Source of the DNA: Janthinobacterium lividum
GTDB taxonomy: Bacteria > Pseudomonadota > Gammaproteobacteria > Steroidobacterales > Steroidobacteraceae
Length of the DNA stretch: 5,841 nt
NCBI GenBank assembly: GCA_943327025.2
Contig: CALPVO020000161.1
Span: 1-5,841 of the forward strand
Direction of reading: 5' to 3'
The notes below the pieces were generated by a model. That model had not been told where the DNA came from. It did not search any database and worked only from the letters and a program-made list of their open reading frames with translations. This document shows positions 1 to 5,841 of this stretch, one piece after another. The position numbers were made by a program, and so were the translations under genes. Each line of letters opens with the position of its first letter. Position 1 is the first letter of the stretch.

Positions 1-1952
1 GTGACCTTGTGCAGCGGGTCCTTCCCGCTGTGCCACATGGCCGTGGCCGTGGCCATGGGCGAAGGCAGGAAGGCTTGCACCTGGTCGGCGCGGAAGCCGT
101 TCGTCTTCAGCCACACGGCCAGTTCGAGCATGTCTTCGTCCGTCGTGCCCGGATGGGCCGCGATGAAGTACGGGATGAGGTATTGCTCCTTACCCGCCTC
201 CTTCGAGAACTTGTCGAACAGCTCCTTGAACTTGTAGTACGTGCCCATGCCGGGCTTCATCATCTTCGACAGCGGGCCTTCGCTGAAGGCCTCCGGCGCA
301 ATCTTCAAATAGCCGCCCACATGGTGCTGGGCCAGCTCCTTCACGTACTCGGGGCTTTCGATGGCGAGGTCATAGCGCACACCCGAAGCCACCAGCACTT
401 TCTTGATGCCGGGCAACTCGCGCGCCTTGCGGTAAAGCTGGATGAGCGGGCCGTGGTCCGTGTTCAGGTTCGGGCAGACGCCCGGGAACACGCACGAAGG
501 CTTGCGACAGGCCGCTTCAATCTCGCGGGTTTTGCAGGCAATGCGATACATGTTGGCCGTGGGGCCGCCGAGGTCCGAGATAACCCCCGTAAAGCCCGGC
601 ACCGAATCGCGAATCTGCCCAATCTCCTTCAGCACCGACTGCTCGGAACGGTTCTGAATGATGCGACCTTCGTGTTCCGTGATGGAACAGAAGGTGCAGC
701 CACCAAAGCAGCCACGTTGGATGGTCACGGAGAACCGAATCATCTTGTACGCAGGAATTTTCTTCTCGCCGTAAAGCGGATGCGGCACGCGCTGGTAAGG
801 CAGCTCGTAGACGCCATCCATTTCCTTCGTCGTGAGCGGAATGGGCGGCGGGTTCAGCCACACGTCGGCATCGCCATGGCGCTGCACCAGCGCGCGCGCA
901 TTGCCAGGGTTCGCCTCGGCGTGCAGCACACGGCTCGCATGGGCGTAAAGCACCGCATCGTCTTTCACGGCTTCGAAAGCGGGCAAACGAATGACGCTGT
1001 GGTCGCGGTCGGGGCGCTTGGCACGCGTGCGCTTCAACGCAGCTATGGATACGGTAGCGATAACGCCATCCGCATCGGGAGTGGGCATGCTGTTGGCACG
1101 GGCGCTGGTGCCATCATCGACCGCCTCGCTACGCGAAGCCGGAAACACATTGGCCGTGGCCAGCGTGCGCTGGCGTTCGTCTTCCATGGCATACGGGTCG
1201 ATGGCAGGCGCCAAAGGGCCCGGCTCGTCGAGCGTCGTGGAATCCAGTTCCGTCCAGCCTTCCGGCACTGTGCCCACGGCCGCGCCACGCTTCAGGAACG
1301 CCGTGCCACGAATATCGGTGAGTTCAGTAACAGGCTCGCCCTTGGCAAGACGGTGGGCAATCTCCACCACTTGGCGTTCACCGTTACCGAAGACGAGCAG
1401 GTCCGCCTTGCTGTCGAGCAGCACCGAACGGCGAACCTTCTCGGACCAGTAGTCGAAGTGCGCAATGCGGCGCAACGAGGCTTCGATGCCACCGATGATG
1501 AGCGTGGCATCGGGAAACGCTTCGCGAGCGCGCTGTGCGTAAACGATGACGGAACGGTCCGGCCGTTTGCCGCCCTCGCCGTCCGGCGTGTACGCGTCGT
1601 CGCTGCGCATGCGGCGGTCCGACGTATAGCGGTTCACCATCGAGTCCATGTTGCCGGCGGTGATGCCGAAGAACAGGTTCGGACGACCTAACTCGGCGAA
1701 CGCATCAGCACTGCGCCAGTCCGGCTGAGCAAGAATGCCAACGCGGAAACCCTGCGCCTCCAGCAAGCGCCCAACAAGCGCCATGCCGAAGCTGGGGTGG
1801 TCGATGTACGCGTCGCCGGTGACCAGGATGATGTCGCAGGAATCCCACCCGAGCAGGTCCATCTCCGCGCGGGAAATGGGCAGAAACGGCGCTGCGCCAA
1901 AGCGGGCGGCCCAGAACTTGCGGTAGGAGAACAGCCCGGGGGCTGTCGGCAT
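1..1952 (-). CDS. ygiQ: YgiQ family (UPF0313) radical SAM protein, C-terminus cut by the window edge
   Basis: Reading the minus strand from the ATG at 1952 gives an uninterrupted frame of 650 codons that runs off the left edge. The N-terminal part (about residues 10-60) matches the family's Radical_SAM_N region: [12 protein letters not shown], then [21 protein letters not shown] variable linker follows at about 265-315. The radical SAM core carries [13 protein letters not shown] with the CxxxCxxC cysteines C415, C419 and C422, which should bind a 4Fe-4S cluster and S-adenosylmethionine. Further family blocks are [25 protein letters not shown] and MMKPGMGTY. The reading ends at [11 protein letters not shown]. 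coli YgiQ is about 740 residues, so roughly 100 residues, covering the DUF3362-type tail, lie outside. The substrate and reaction of this family are not established. The ATG at 1952 gives the N-terminus usual for the family. An in-frame GTG at 1976 would add eight residues. Neither start has a clear Shine-Dalgarno sequence. Family assignment is from remembered similarity and is firm; function is open. Confidence 0.96.
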   Translation of the reverse strand, partial: MPTAPGLFSYRKFWAARFGAAPFLPISRAEMDLLGWDSCDIILVTGDAYIDHPSFGMALVGRLLEAQGFRVGILAQPDWRSADAFAELGRPNLFFGITAGNMDSMVNRYTSDRRMRSDDAYTPDGEGGKRPDRSVIVYAQRAREAFPDATLIIGGIEASLRRIAHFDYWSEKVRRSVLLDSKADLLVFGNGERQVVEIAHRLAKGEPVTELTDIRGTAFLKRGAAVGTVPEGWTELDSTTLDEPGPLAPAIDPYAMEDERQRTLATANVFPASRSEAVDDGTSARANSMPTPDADGVIATVSIAALKRTRAKRPDRDHSVIRLPAFEAVKDDAVLYAHASRVLHAEANPGNARALVQRHGDADVWLNPPPIPLTTKEMDGVYELPYQRVPHPLYGEKKIPAYKMIRFSVTIQRGCFGGCTFCSITEHEGRIIQNRSEQSVLKEIGQIRDSVPGFTGVISDLGGPTANMYRIACKTREIEAACRKPSCVFPGVCPNLNTDHGPLIQLYRKARELPGIKKVLVASGVRYDLAIESPEYVKELAQHHVGGYLKIAPEAFSEGPLSKMMKPGMGTYYKFKELFDKFSKEAGKEQYLIPYFIAAHPGTTDEDMLELAVWLKTNGFRADQVQAFLPSPMATATAMWHSGKDPLHKV

Positions 1953-1982
1953 GGCGGCGGGAGACGAGGTTTTCACCTGACT

Positions 1983-1988
1983 ATTGTA
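1983..1988 (-). promoter_or_regulatory. Possible -10 box for ygiQ
   Basis: On the minus strand the sequence reads TACAAT, one mismatch from the sigma70 -10 consensus. It lies 30 bases upstream of the ygiQ ATG and 6 bases upstream of the alternative GTG. I see no convincing -35 hexamer at 16-18 bp spacing. The upstream side enters the REP-like cluster. If this box is used, the transcript would start close to the GTG and have a very short leader. Weak support. Confidence 0.3.
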
Positions 1989-2004
1989 CGGGGTTGTGTC
2001 CCCC

Positions 2005-2090
2005 GTGGGAGGCAGCTTGCCGTCTATTCCATCAGTCGCAAGCAAACTCGCTCCCACAAGCACCGTGGGAGCGAGCGTCTTCGCTATTAC
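2005..2090. repeat. REP-like palindrome cluster, three units in alternating orientation
   Basis: Three copies of a GTGGGAG head occur here, each followed by a small internal palindrome. Unit A is on plus from 2005, with inner stem GGCA/TGCC at 2011-2021. Unit B is on minus from 2057 down to about 2036, with GCGAG/CTTGC pairing through one G-U. Unit C is on plus from 2065, with AGCGA/TCGCT at 2070-2085. This architecture is that of REP (repetitive extragenic palindromic) elements, and a GTGGGAGC head is typical of Pseudomonas and related gammaproteobacterial REPs. Such elements are moved by REP-associated tyrosine transposases (RAYTs) encoded elsewhere in the genome. The cluster lies between the end of ald and the start of ygiQ, a usual extragenic position, and its right end reaches the ald stop codon. 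The class call is inference from pattern; only a genome-wide copy count would prove it. Confidence 0.7.
2047..2075 (-). terminator. Strong hairpin downstream of ald, possible terminator or mRNA 3' stabiliser
   Basis: CTCGCTCCCAC at 2047-2057 and GTGGGAGCGAG at 2065-2075 are perfect 11-bp inverted repeats around a 7-base loop. The structure starts 11 bases after the ald stop on the minus strand. It is formed by the heads of REP-like units B and C placed head to head. No real T-run follows on the minus strand, only TTT, so classical intrinsic termination is doubtful. Blocking of 3' exonucleases or partial termination is more plausible. Confidence 0.45.
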
Positions 2091-3172
2091 AGCCCCAAAT
2101 CCCTCGCCACCGCGGGGTGAACCACCTTGCCGGCCACGACGTTCAGGCCTTCGGCCAGCCCAGCGTCGTCCTGTACAGCCTTCTCCCAGCCCTTGTCCGC
2201 CAGCGCCTTCACGTACGGCAGCGTGGCGTTGTTCAGCGCGAAGGCGGAGGTGCGGGCCACAGCGCCCGGCATGTTGGTGACGCAGTAGTGCACCACGCCG
2301 TGCACTTCGTACGTGGGTTCCGCGTGCGTCGTGGGGCGGCTGGTAGCAAAGCAACCACCCTGGTCGATGGCAATGTCCACCACCACTGAACCCGGGCGCA
2401 TGGCGTAAATCATGGCCTCGGTGACAAGCTTCGGCGCCGCTGCGCCCGGCACGAGTACGGCACCGATGACGAGGTCCGCCTCGGTAACCGCGGCTTCAAT
2501 GTTGGCCGCATTCGAGAACAGCGTCTTCACGGCGCCGCCGAACTGCACATCGAGGTCGCGCAGACGCTTGATGCTGCGGTCGATGATGGTCACGTCGGCA
2601 CGCAGACCCTGTGCCATCTCGGCCGCATGCGTACCGGAAACACCACCGCCGATGACGACGACCTTGGCCGGCTTCACGCCCGGCACGCCGCCGAGCAGCA
2701 CGCCCGCGCCGCCCATGGCCTTCTGCAGGCAGGTGGCGCCCACTTGCACCGACATGCGGCCAGCCACTTCGCTCATAGGTGTGAGCAGCGGCAGCGAGCC
2801 GTCCGGCGCGGTCACAGTCTCGTATGCAATGCAGGTAGCACGACTGGCCATCAGGGCTTTCGCTTGGTCGGCATCGGCCGCGAGATGCAGATAGGTGAAC
2901 AACACTTGGCCGGGGCGCAGGCGCGCGCACTCGACCGGCTGCGGCTCCTTCACCTTCACAATCATGTCCGCCGCAGCGAACACCGCTTCGGCGGTGGCGA
3001 CGATGGTGGCACCGGAGGCCACGTAGTCGCCGTCGCTGCAACCCACGCCGAGGCCAGCACCAGACTCCACGGCTACGGAATGACCAGCAGCGACGAGTTC
3101 GCGCACCGAAGCCGGCACCAGGCCGACGCGGTATTCGTGGACCTTGATCTCGCGGGGAACACCGATCTTCAT
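2087..3172 (-). CDS. ald: Alanine dehydrogenase (NAD-dependent)
   Basis: This 361-residue enzyme should catalyse reversible oxidative deamination of L-alanine to pyruvate and ammonium with NAD+, in the cytoplasm. It allows alanine to serve as carbon and nitrogen source. The N-terminus [10 protein letters not shown] is typical of the family. Residues known as catalytic or substrate-binding in characterised alanine dehydrogenases fall at the standard positions: R15, K75 (in KVKEP), H96 (in YLHLA) and D270 (in DIAID). E118 and M133 are also present. The Rossmann motif GGGVSG is at 175-180, and D198 ends beta-strand two, indicating NAD rather than NADP preference. Length is near the usual 370 or so; the protein ends about ten residues earlier than the mycobacterial enzyme. 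The start at 3172 is chosen because AGGAGA lies 6 bases upstream and family similarity begins there; the frame stays open further upstream without family sequence. It is divergent from an Lrp-family regulator. Confidence 0.97.
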   Translation of the reverse strand: MKIGVPREIKVHEYRVGLVPASVRELVAAGHSVAVESGAGLGVGCSDGDYVASGATIVATAEAVFAAADMIVKVKEPQPVECARLRPGQVLFTYLHLAADADQAKALMASRATCIAYETVTAPDGSLPLLTPMSEVAGRMSVQVGATCLQKAMGGAGVLLGGVPGVKPAKVVVIGGGVSGTHAAEMAQGLRADVTIIDRSIKRLRDLDVQFGGAVKTLFSNAANIEAAVTEADLVIGAVLVPGAAAPKLVTEAMIYAMRPGSVVVDIAIDQGGCFATSRPTTHAEPTYEVHGVVHYCVTNMPGAVARTSAFALNNATLPYVKALADKGWEKAVQDDAGLAEGLNVVAGKVVHPAVARDLGL

Positions 3173-3178
3173 GGCAAG

Positions 3179-3184
3179 TCTCCT
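3179..3184 (-). promoter_or_regulatory. Ribosome binding site of ald
   Basis: The minus strand reads AGGAGA six bases before the ATG at 3172. This near-ideal Shine-Dalgarno sequence fixes the ald start and excludes the 31-residue upstream extension that the open frame would otherwise allow. Confidence 0.85.
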
Positions 3185-3260
3185 GAATGATTGCGCGCTG
3201 GCTTTCAGCGACGCGAATGCCCGCCAGTTTGCCGCCGACCCGTTCGCAGCGGCTTGCCTA

Positions 3261-3272
3261 TTCAAGCTTGAA
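3261..3272. promoter_or_regulatory. Perfect 12-bp palindrome, candidate operator of the Lrp-type regulator
   Basis: TTCAAGCTTGAA is its own reverse complement, with an A-rich right flank and one more matching base pair at 3259/3274 after a mismatch. It lies between the divergent ald and lrp-type genes, about 89 bases upstream of the ald ATG and 12 bases upstream of the proposed -35 of the regulator gene. Lrp/AsnC proteins bind as dimers or larger assemblies to short, often imperfect dyads in such divergent regions. Its placement fits an operator, but the sequence does not match a consensus I can name, so the role is inferred. Confidence 0.45.
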
Positions 3273-3283
3273 AAAGCCCATTA

Positions 3284-3312
3284 CTGGCATTTTCTGTCTC
3301 CATAGGTAAAAT
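3284..3312 (+). promoter_or_regulatory. Sigma70-like promoter for the Lrp-type regulator gene
   Basis: CTGGCA at 3284-3289 (four of six matches to TTGACA) and TAAAAT at 3307-3312 (five of six matches to TATAAT) are separated by 17 bp. Transcription would start near 3319 and give a leader of about 23 bases before the ATG at 3342. On the opposite strand GATAAT at 3311-3316 overlaps this -10 and could serve ald, but I find no good -35 for it, so the ald promoter is unresolved. Confidence 0.5.
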
Positions 3313-3341
3313 TATCCGCAGATTCTTTCGGAATACGCCAA

Positions 3342-3809
3342 ATGCTCGCCGAACTCGACCGCACCGACCGCCGCATCCTGCAAGAACTCCAGCGCGATGG
3401 CCGCGTTCCTAATGCTGAACTGGCCCAGCGCGTAGGCCTTTCGGAAAGCGCTTGTCTGCGCCGCGTAAAGGCGCTGGAAAAGTCCGGCGTCATCGCGCGC
3501 TACATCGCCGTGCTGGACCCCGCCAAAGTCGGGCTCTCCACCAGTTTCCTAGTGCGGCTAACGCTGAACCGACAAACGGACCGCGACTTCGCCGCTTTCG
3601 AGGAAAAAGTCCGCACTGTGCCCGAAGTGATGGAGTGCTACCTGACCACGGGCGGCAGCGACTACGTACTGCGCGTGGTCGCACGCGATGCTGCCGACTT
3701 CGAGCGCCTGCACAGCAAGGTGCTTACCAAGCTGCCCGGCGTGGCCCGCGTGGAAAGCAGCTTCGTGCTGCGCCCGGTAGTCCAAGCCGTCGGCCTGCCT
3801 ATTCAATGA
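3342..3809 (+). CDS. Lrp/AsnC family transcriptional regulator, probable regulator of ald
   Basis: This 155-residue protein has the standard length and two-domain layout of the feast/famine (Lrp/AsnC) family. Residues 5-55 form the winged helix-turn-helix: LDRTDRRILQELQRDGR, helix two at about 24-31 (NAELAQRV), the turn GLS at 32-34, and recognition helix at about 35-46 (ESACLRRVKALE). Residues 68-145 form the RAM ligand-binding and oligomerisation domain, with TTGGSDYVLRV at 102-112 holding the conserved glycine and aspartate/tyrosine region. These proteins sense amino acids and bind DNA as dimers to octamers or larger. Divergent placement 169 bases from ald strongly suggests control of alanine dehydrogenase in response to alanine or a related amino acid, as known for ald-linked Lrp-type regulators in other bacteria. 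The ATG at 3342 has only a weak GGAA eight bases upstream. The exact ligand cannot be read from the sequence. Confidence 0.95.
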   Translation: MLAELDRTDRRILQELQRDGRVPNAELAQRVGLSESACLRRVKALEKSGVIARYIAVLDPAKVGLSTSFLVRLTLNRQTDRDFAAFEEKVRTVPEVMECYLTTGGSDYVLRVVARDAADFERLHSKVLTKLPGVARVESSFVLRPVVQAVGLPIQ

Positions 3810-3906
3810 ACATGACCTGAAGTAGCTGGGCGTTCAGACTGTCGCTGCCAACGTCCGCCATCCTGCCAGCGCGCTCACCTTCAGCGTAAACCCGCATTTT
3901 CCCTCC

Positions 3907-3912
3907 TATAAT
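3907..3912 (+). promoter_or_regulatory. -10 box of the hscC promoter
   Basis: A perfect TATAAT lies 29 bases upstream of the hscC ATG in a spacer of 132 bases. No good -35 hexamer stands at 16-19 bp spacing; the bases there read around GCGTAA. I looked for the heat-shock sigma32 pattern and did not find a convincing one. Transcription would begin near 3919. The rest of the spacer, from 3810 onward, holds no gene and no clear terminator for the regulator. Confidence 0.5.
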
Positions 3913-3941
3913 CGCCACTCGTCGGTCGGGGGGATGCAGCG

Positions 3942-5660
3942 ATGTGGGTAGGCATAGACTTGGGCACCACGAACAGTGCCGTGGCGGTATTCGACAATGG
4001 TGCCCCGCGCCTGCTGCCAAACGCGCTAGGCCAACGCCTCACCCCCTCCGCCGTCAGCCTCGGCGATGATGGCGAACTGCTAGTAGGCCTCGCCGCCCGC
4101 GAACGGCAGTCCACGCATCCGGAACTTACCGCCACGGCGTTCAAACGCTATATGGGCAGCCAGCACGTCACGCGGCTCGGCAAGCGTGAATTCCTGCCGG
4201 AAGAACTCTCGGCACTGGTGCTGAAGCAACTGAAGGCAGATGCAGAGGCAGCACTGGGCACCGAAGTGACCGGCGCCGTCATCACGGTTCCCGCCTACTT
4301 CAACGATCGCCAGCGCAAGGCCACACGCCGTGCCGGCGAACTGGCTGGCCTGAAGGTGGAGCGACTCGTGAACGAGCCCACCGCCGCAGCGCTGGCACAC
4401 GGCATCCAGCAACATGGCTCCGAGAGCCGCTTTCTGGTGTTCGACCTGGGCGGTGGCACCTTCGACGTATCGGTCCTGGAACTGTTCGAAGGCGTTATCG
4501 AAGTGCGCGCCAGCACCGGCGACAACTTTCTGGGCGGCGAAGATTTCAACAATGTCCTGATGCAGCGGCTATTCGCCGAGTTCGGCGTCCGCTTCGGTCT
4601 CGGCCGGCTTGATGAAAACCCGCGCCTGCAGGAAATTCTGCGCGCCGCTGCAGAACGCGGCCGCCGTGCACTAAGCCAAGCGGAAGCCACAGAACTGCGG
4701 TTCGTGTGGAATAACGAAAGCTGGCAATTGCCGATGACGCGCGAGGAGTTCGAAAAACTCGCCGAGCCACTGTTGGCGCGTCTGCGCGACCCGGTCCTGC
4801 GGGCTCTGCGTGATGCGGGCGTGAAATCGGCGAGCCTCAAGGAAATCGTGCTGATCGGCGGCGCCACCCGCATGCCGCTGGTGCGCCAGACGGTAGCGCG
4901 CATGTTCGGGCGCTTCCCCTCACTAGGGCCAGACCCGGACGAAGCGGTGGCGCTAGGCGCTGCCATTCAGGCAGGTTTGAAGGCGCGCGATGCGGCACTG
5001 AAGGAAGTAGTACTCACGGACGTGTGCCCCTATTCGCTCGGCGTTGAAGTGGCAGACCGCGCGCCCGACGGCAGCGTGAAGGGTGGTTTATTCGAACCCA
5101 TCATTGAGCGCAACACGGTGGTTCCAGCCAGCCGCGTCAAGCGTTTCTACACCATGAACGACCAGCAACGGGTCGTGAACTTGAAGGTCTTTCAAGGCGA
5201 GTCGCGCATCACGGCGCAGAACGTGGAACTGGGCTTGGTGACCATCAAGGTACCGCCCGCGAAAGCCGGCGAGATTGGCATCGACTGCCGCTTCACCTAC
5301 GACATCAACGGCTTGCTGGAAGTGGATGTGGCCGTGCCGGGAACCGACCGGCGCGAGTCGCTGGTCATCAGCCAGGGCGATGCCGTGGACGCTGCGACCG
5401 ACGCTACAGCCATCGCCAAGCGACGCGCCGTGCTGGACGCACTGAAAGTGCACCCGCGCGACCAAGCGGAAAACGCAGCCCTGCTAGCCCGTGCCAACCG
5501 GTGCTACGAAGAAAACCTTGGCGATGTGCGCCAGGATATCGGGCAGTGGATCGGTACCTTCGAGAAGAGTCTGGAACAACAGAACCCGCGCGAGATTGCC
5601 GAGGCGAGAGGCCAACTCCAGCAACTGCTGGACCGCGTCGACGGCGAGACTTTCCTGTGA
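3942..5660 (+). CDS. hscC: HscC-type Hsp70 chaperone
   Basis: A 572-residue member of the Hsp70 superfamily, an ATP-driven cytoplasmic chaperone. The nucleotide-binding domain (about 1-350) shows phosphate motif one GIDLGTTNS at 4-12, K68 in FKRYMG (the catalytic lysine of DnaK, K70), VPAYFND at 116-122, NEPTAAA at 144-150, DLGGGTFD at 168-175, [10 protein letters not shown] at 193-202, and the adenosine motif GGATRMP at 306-312. The linker reads [15 protein letters not shown] (356-370) where DnaK has DVLLLDVTPLSLG. A beta-sandwich substrate domain (about 371-490) and a short helical tail follow. HscC rather than DnaK is indicated by length (E. coli HscC 556, DnaK 638), the CPYSLGVEV linker, the short subdomain IB after FKRYMG, the shortened subdomain IIB, and NGLLEVDV. 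E. coli HscC is reported to work without GrpE and with a dedicated J-protein; here a J-like gene overlaps its stop. The start is the first in-frame ATG, at the family N-terminus; GGGGGAT lies about eight bases upstream. Confidence 0.95.
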   Translation: MWVGIDLGTTNSAVAVFDNGAPRLLPNALGQRLTPSAVSLGDDGELLVGLAARERQSTHPELTATAFKRYMGSQHVTRLGKREFLPEELSALVLKQLKADAEAALGTEVTGAVITVPAYFNDRQRKATRRAGELAGLKVERLVNEPTAAALAHGIQQHGSESRFLVFDLGGGTFDVSVLELFEGVIEVRASTGDNFLGGEDFNNVLMQRLFAEFGVRFGLGRLDENPRLQEILRAAAERGRRALSQAEATELRFVWNNESWQLPMTREEFEKLAEPLLARLRDPVLRALRDAGVKSASLKEIVLIGGATRMPLVRQTVARMFGRFPSLGPDPDEAVALGAAIQAGLKARDAALKEVVLTDVCPYSLGVEVADRAPDGSVKGGLFEPIIERNTVVPASRVKRFYTMNDQQRVVNLKVFQGESRITAQNVELGLVTIKVPPAKAGEIGIDCRFTYDINGLLEVDVAVPGTDRRESLVISQGDAVDAATDATAIAKRRAVLDALKVHPRDQAENAALLARANRCYEENLGDVRQDIGQWIGTFEKSLEQQNPREIAEARGQLQQLLDRVDGETFL

Positions 5661-5841
5661 GCGGACATATTGCACCCTGCTGGGCACGACTCGGGCTGGA
5701 ACCCACCACCGACACCAGCACCATTCGCCGCGCCTACGCGCGCGAACTGAAGCAGGTTCATCCGGAAGAAGACCCAGAGGGTTTTCAGGCACTACGCGCT
5801 GCGTATGAGTCGGCCCTTCAGGAAGCTGCGTGGATGGAGGA
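5657..5841 (+). CDS. J-domain-like protein, probable HscC partner, C-terminus cut by the window edge
   Basis: A GTG at 5657 overlaps the hscC stop (GTGA) and opens a frame of 61 codons running off the right edge. The product begins [16 protein letters not shown] and continues with [19 protein letters not shown] (22-40) and [14 protein letters not shown] (41-54). This is the layout of the short J-domains found beside hscC, such as the DjlB/DjlC (HscD) proteins of E. coli: an LGL start, helix two [10 protein letters not shown], a loop with the HPD-type motif, then a helix with FQALRAAYE. Here the tripeptide is H35-P36-E37, not HPD. The four-base overlap implies translational coupling with hscC, so the two are almost certainly one operon. 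Only a weak purine stretch (GGCGAGA) precedes the start. J-proteins deliver substrate to Hsp70 and stimulate its ATPase. Any membrane or C-terminal domain lies outside the window. Confidence 0.85.
   Translation, partial: MSGHIAPCWARLGLEPTTDTSTIRRAYARELKQVHPEEDPEGFQALRAAYESALQEAAWME

Noticed and set aside
9..1691. A 560-codon open frame on the plus strand opposite ygiQ
   Set aside because: It lies wholly antisense to the well-supported ygiQ frame. Its product is rich in Arg, His, Ala and Val with no family motif, as expected for an antisense shadow in GC-rich coding DNA.
2627..3190. A 187-codon open frame on the plus strand opposite ald
   Set aside because: It is antisense to ald, whose catalytic residues are all in place, and the product is low-complexity and His/Arg/Gly-rich without recognisable domains.
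3173..3265. N-terminal extension of ald from a TTG at 3265
   Set aside because: The 31 extra residues do not resemble the family, whereas the ATG at 3172 has a strong ribosome binding site and the standard [10 protein letters not shown] start.
3843..3871. CGCTG/CAGCG inverted repeat after the regulator gene as a terminator
   Set aside because: The stem is only five base pairs with a long loop and no T-run after it, so it is too weak to call.
3879..3912. Sigma32 heat-shock promoter before hscC
   Set aside because: CTTCAGC and CCCTCCTAT resemble the sigma32 elements only loosely, and the spacing is not convincing; the exact TATAAT favours the housekeeping sigma factor.
3799..4020. Small minus-strand open frame across the spacer before hscC
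   Set aside because: It overlaps the regulator's end, the TATAAT box and the hscC start on the opposite strand, and shows no domain or ribosome binding site.
4295..4966. A 223-codon open frame on the minus strand opposite hscC
   Set aside because: It is antisense to a fully conserved Hsp70 nucleotide-binding domain. Its product is Ser/Arg-rich with no motif.

Overview
The window is GC-rich and almost fully coding, and it looks like a core chromosomal stretch of a gammaproteobacterium. Pseudomonas-like or Xanthomonad-like is my best guess. The reasons are the strong resemblance of the YgiQ and HscC proteins to their enterobacterial counterparts, an Hsp70/J-protein pair like the E. coli hscC neighbourhood, and REP-like palindromes with a GTGGGAGC head. 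The genus cannot be fixed from the sequence alone. No phage, transposase, CRISPR array, tRNA or rRNA gene is visible.

Layout: (1) 1-1952, minus strand: a YgiQ-family (UPF0313) radical SAM protein, about 650 residues present, with its C-terminus beyond the left edge. (2) 1953-2086: a spacer holding three REP-like units of alternating orientation, including an 11-bp perfect hairpin. (3) 2087-3172, minus strand: a complete alanine dehydrogenase (ald). (4) 3173-3341: a divergent regulatory region with a 12-bp perfect palindrome, a sigma70-like promoter for the regulator, and a good ribosome binding site for ald. (5) 3342-3809, plus strand: an Lrp/AsnC-family regulator. (6) 3810-3941: a spacer with a perfect TATAAT box. 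(7) 3942-5660, plus strand: an HscC-type Hsp70 chaperone. (8) 5657 to the right edge, plus strand: the N-terminus of a small J-domain-like protein whose GTG start overlaps the hscC stop.

How the genes work together: ald and the Lrp-type gene form a classic divergent catabolic gene/regulator pair. The regulator probably senses alanine or another amino acid and controls alanine deamination to pyruvate and ammonium. hscC and the overlapping J-like gene probably form a dedicated chaperone/co-chaperone unit. The J-like protein has HPE where functional J-domains have HPD, the most unusual feature of the window. ygiQ is a widespread radical SAM gene of unknown reaction and has no evident link to its neighbours.

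I found no wholly new system. The points most worth a second look are the variant J-domain coupled to HscC, the REP-like cluster, and the candidate Lrp-family operator between ald and its regulator.
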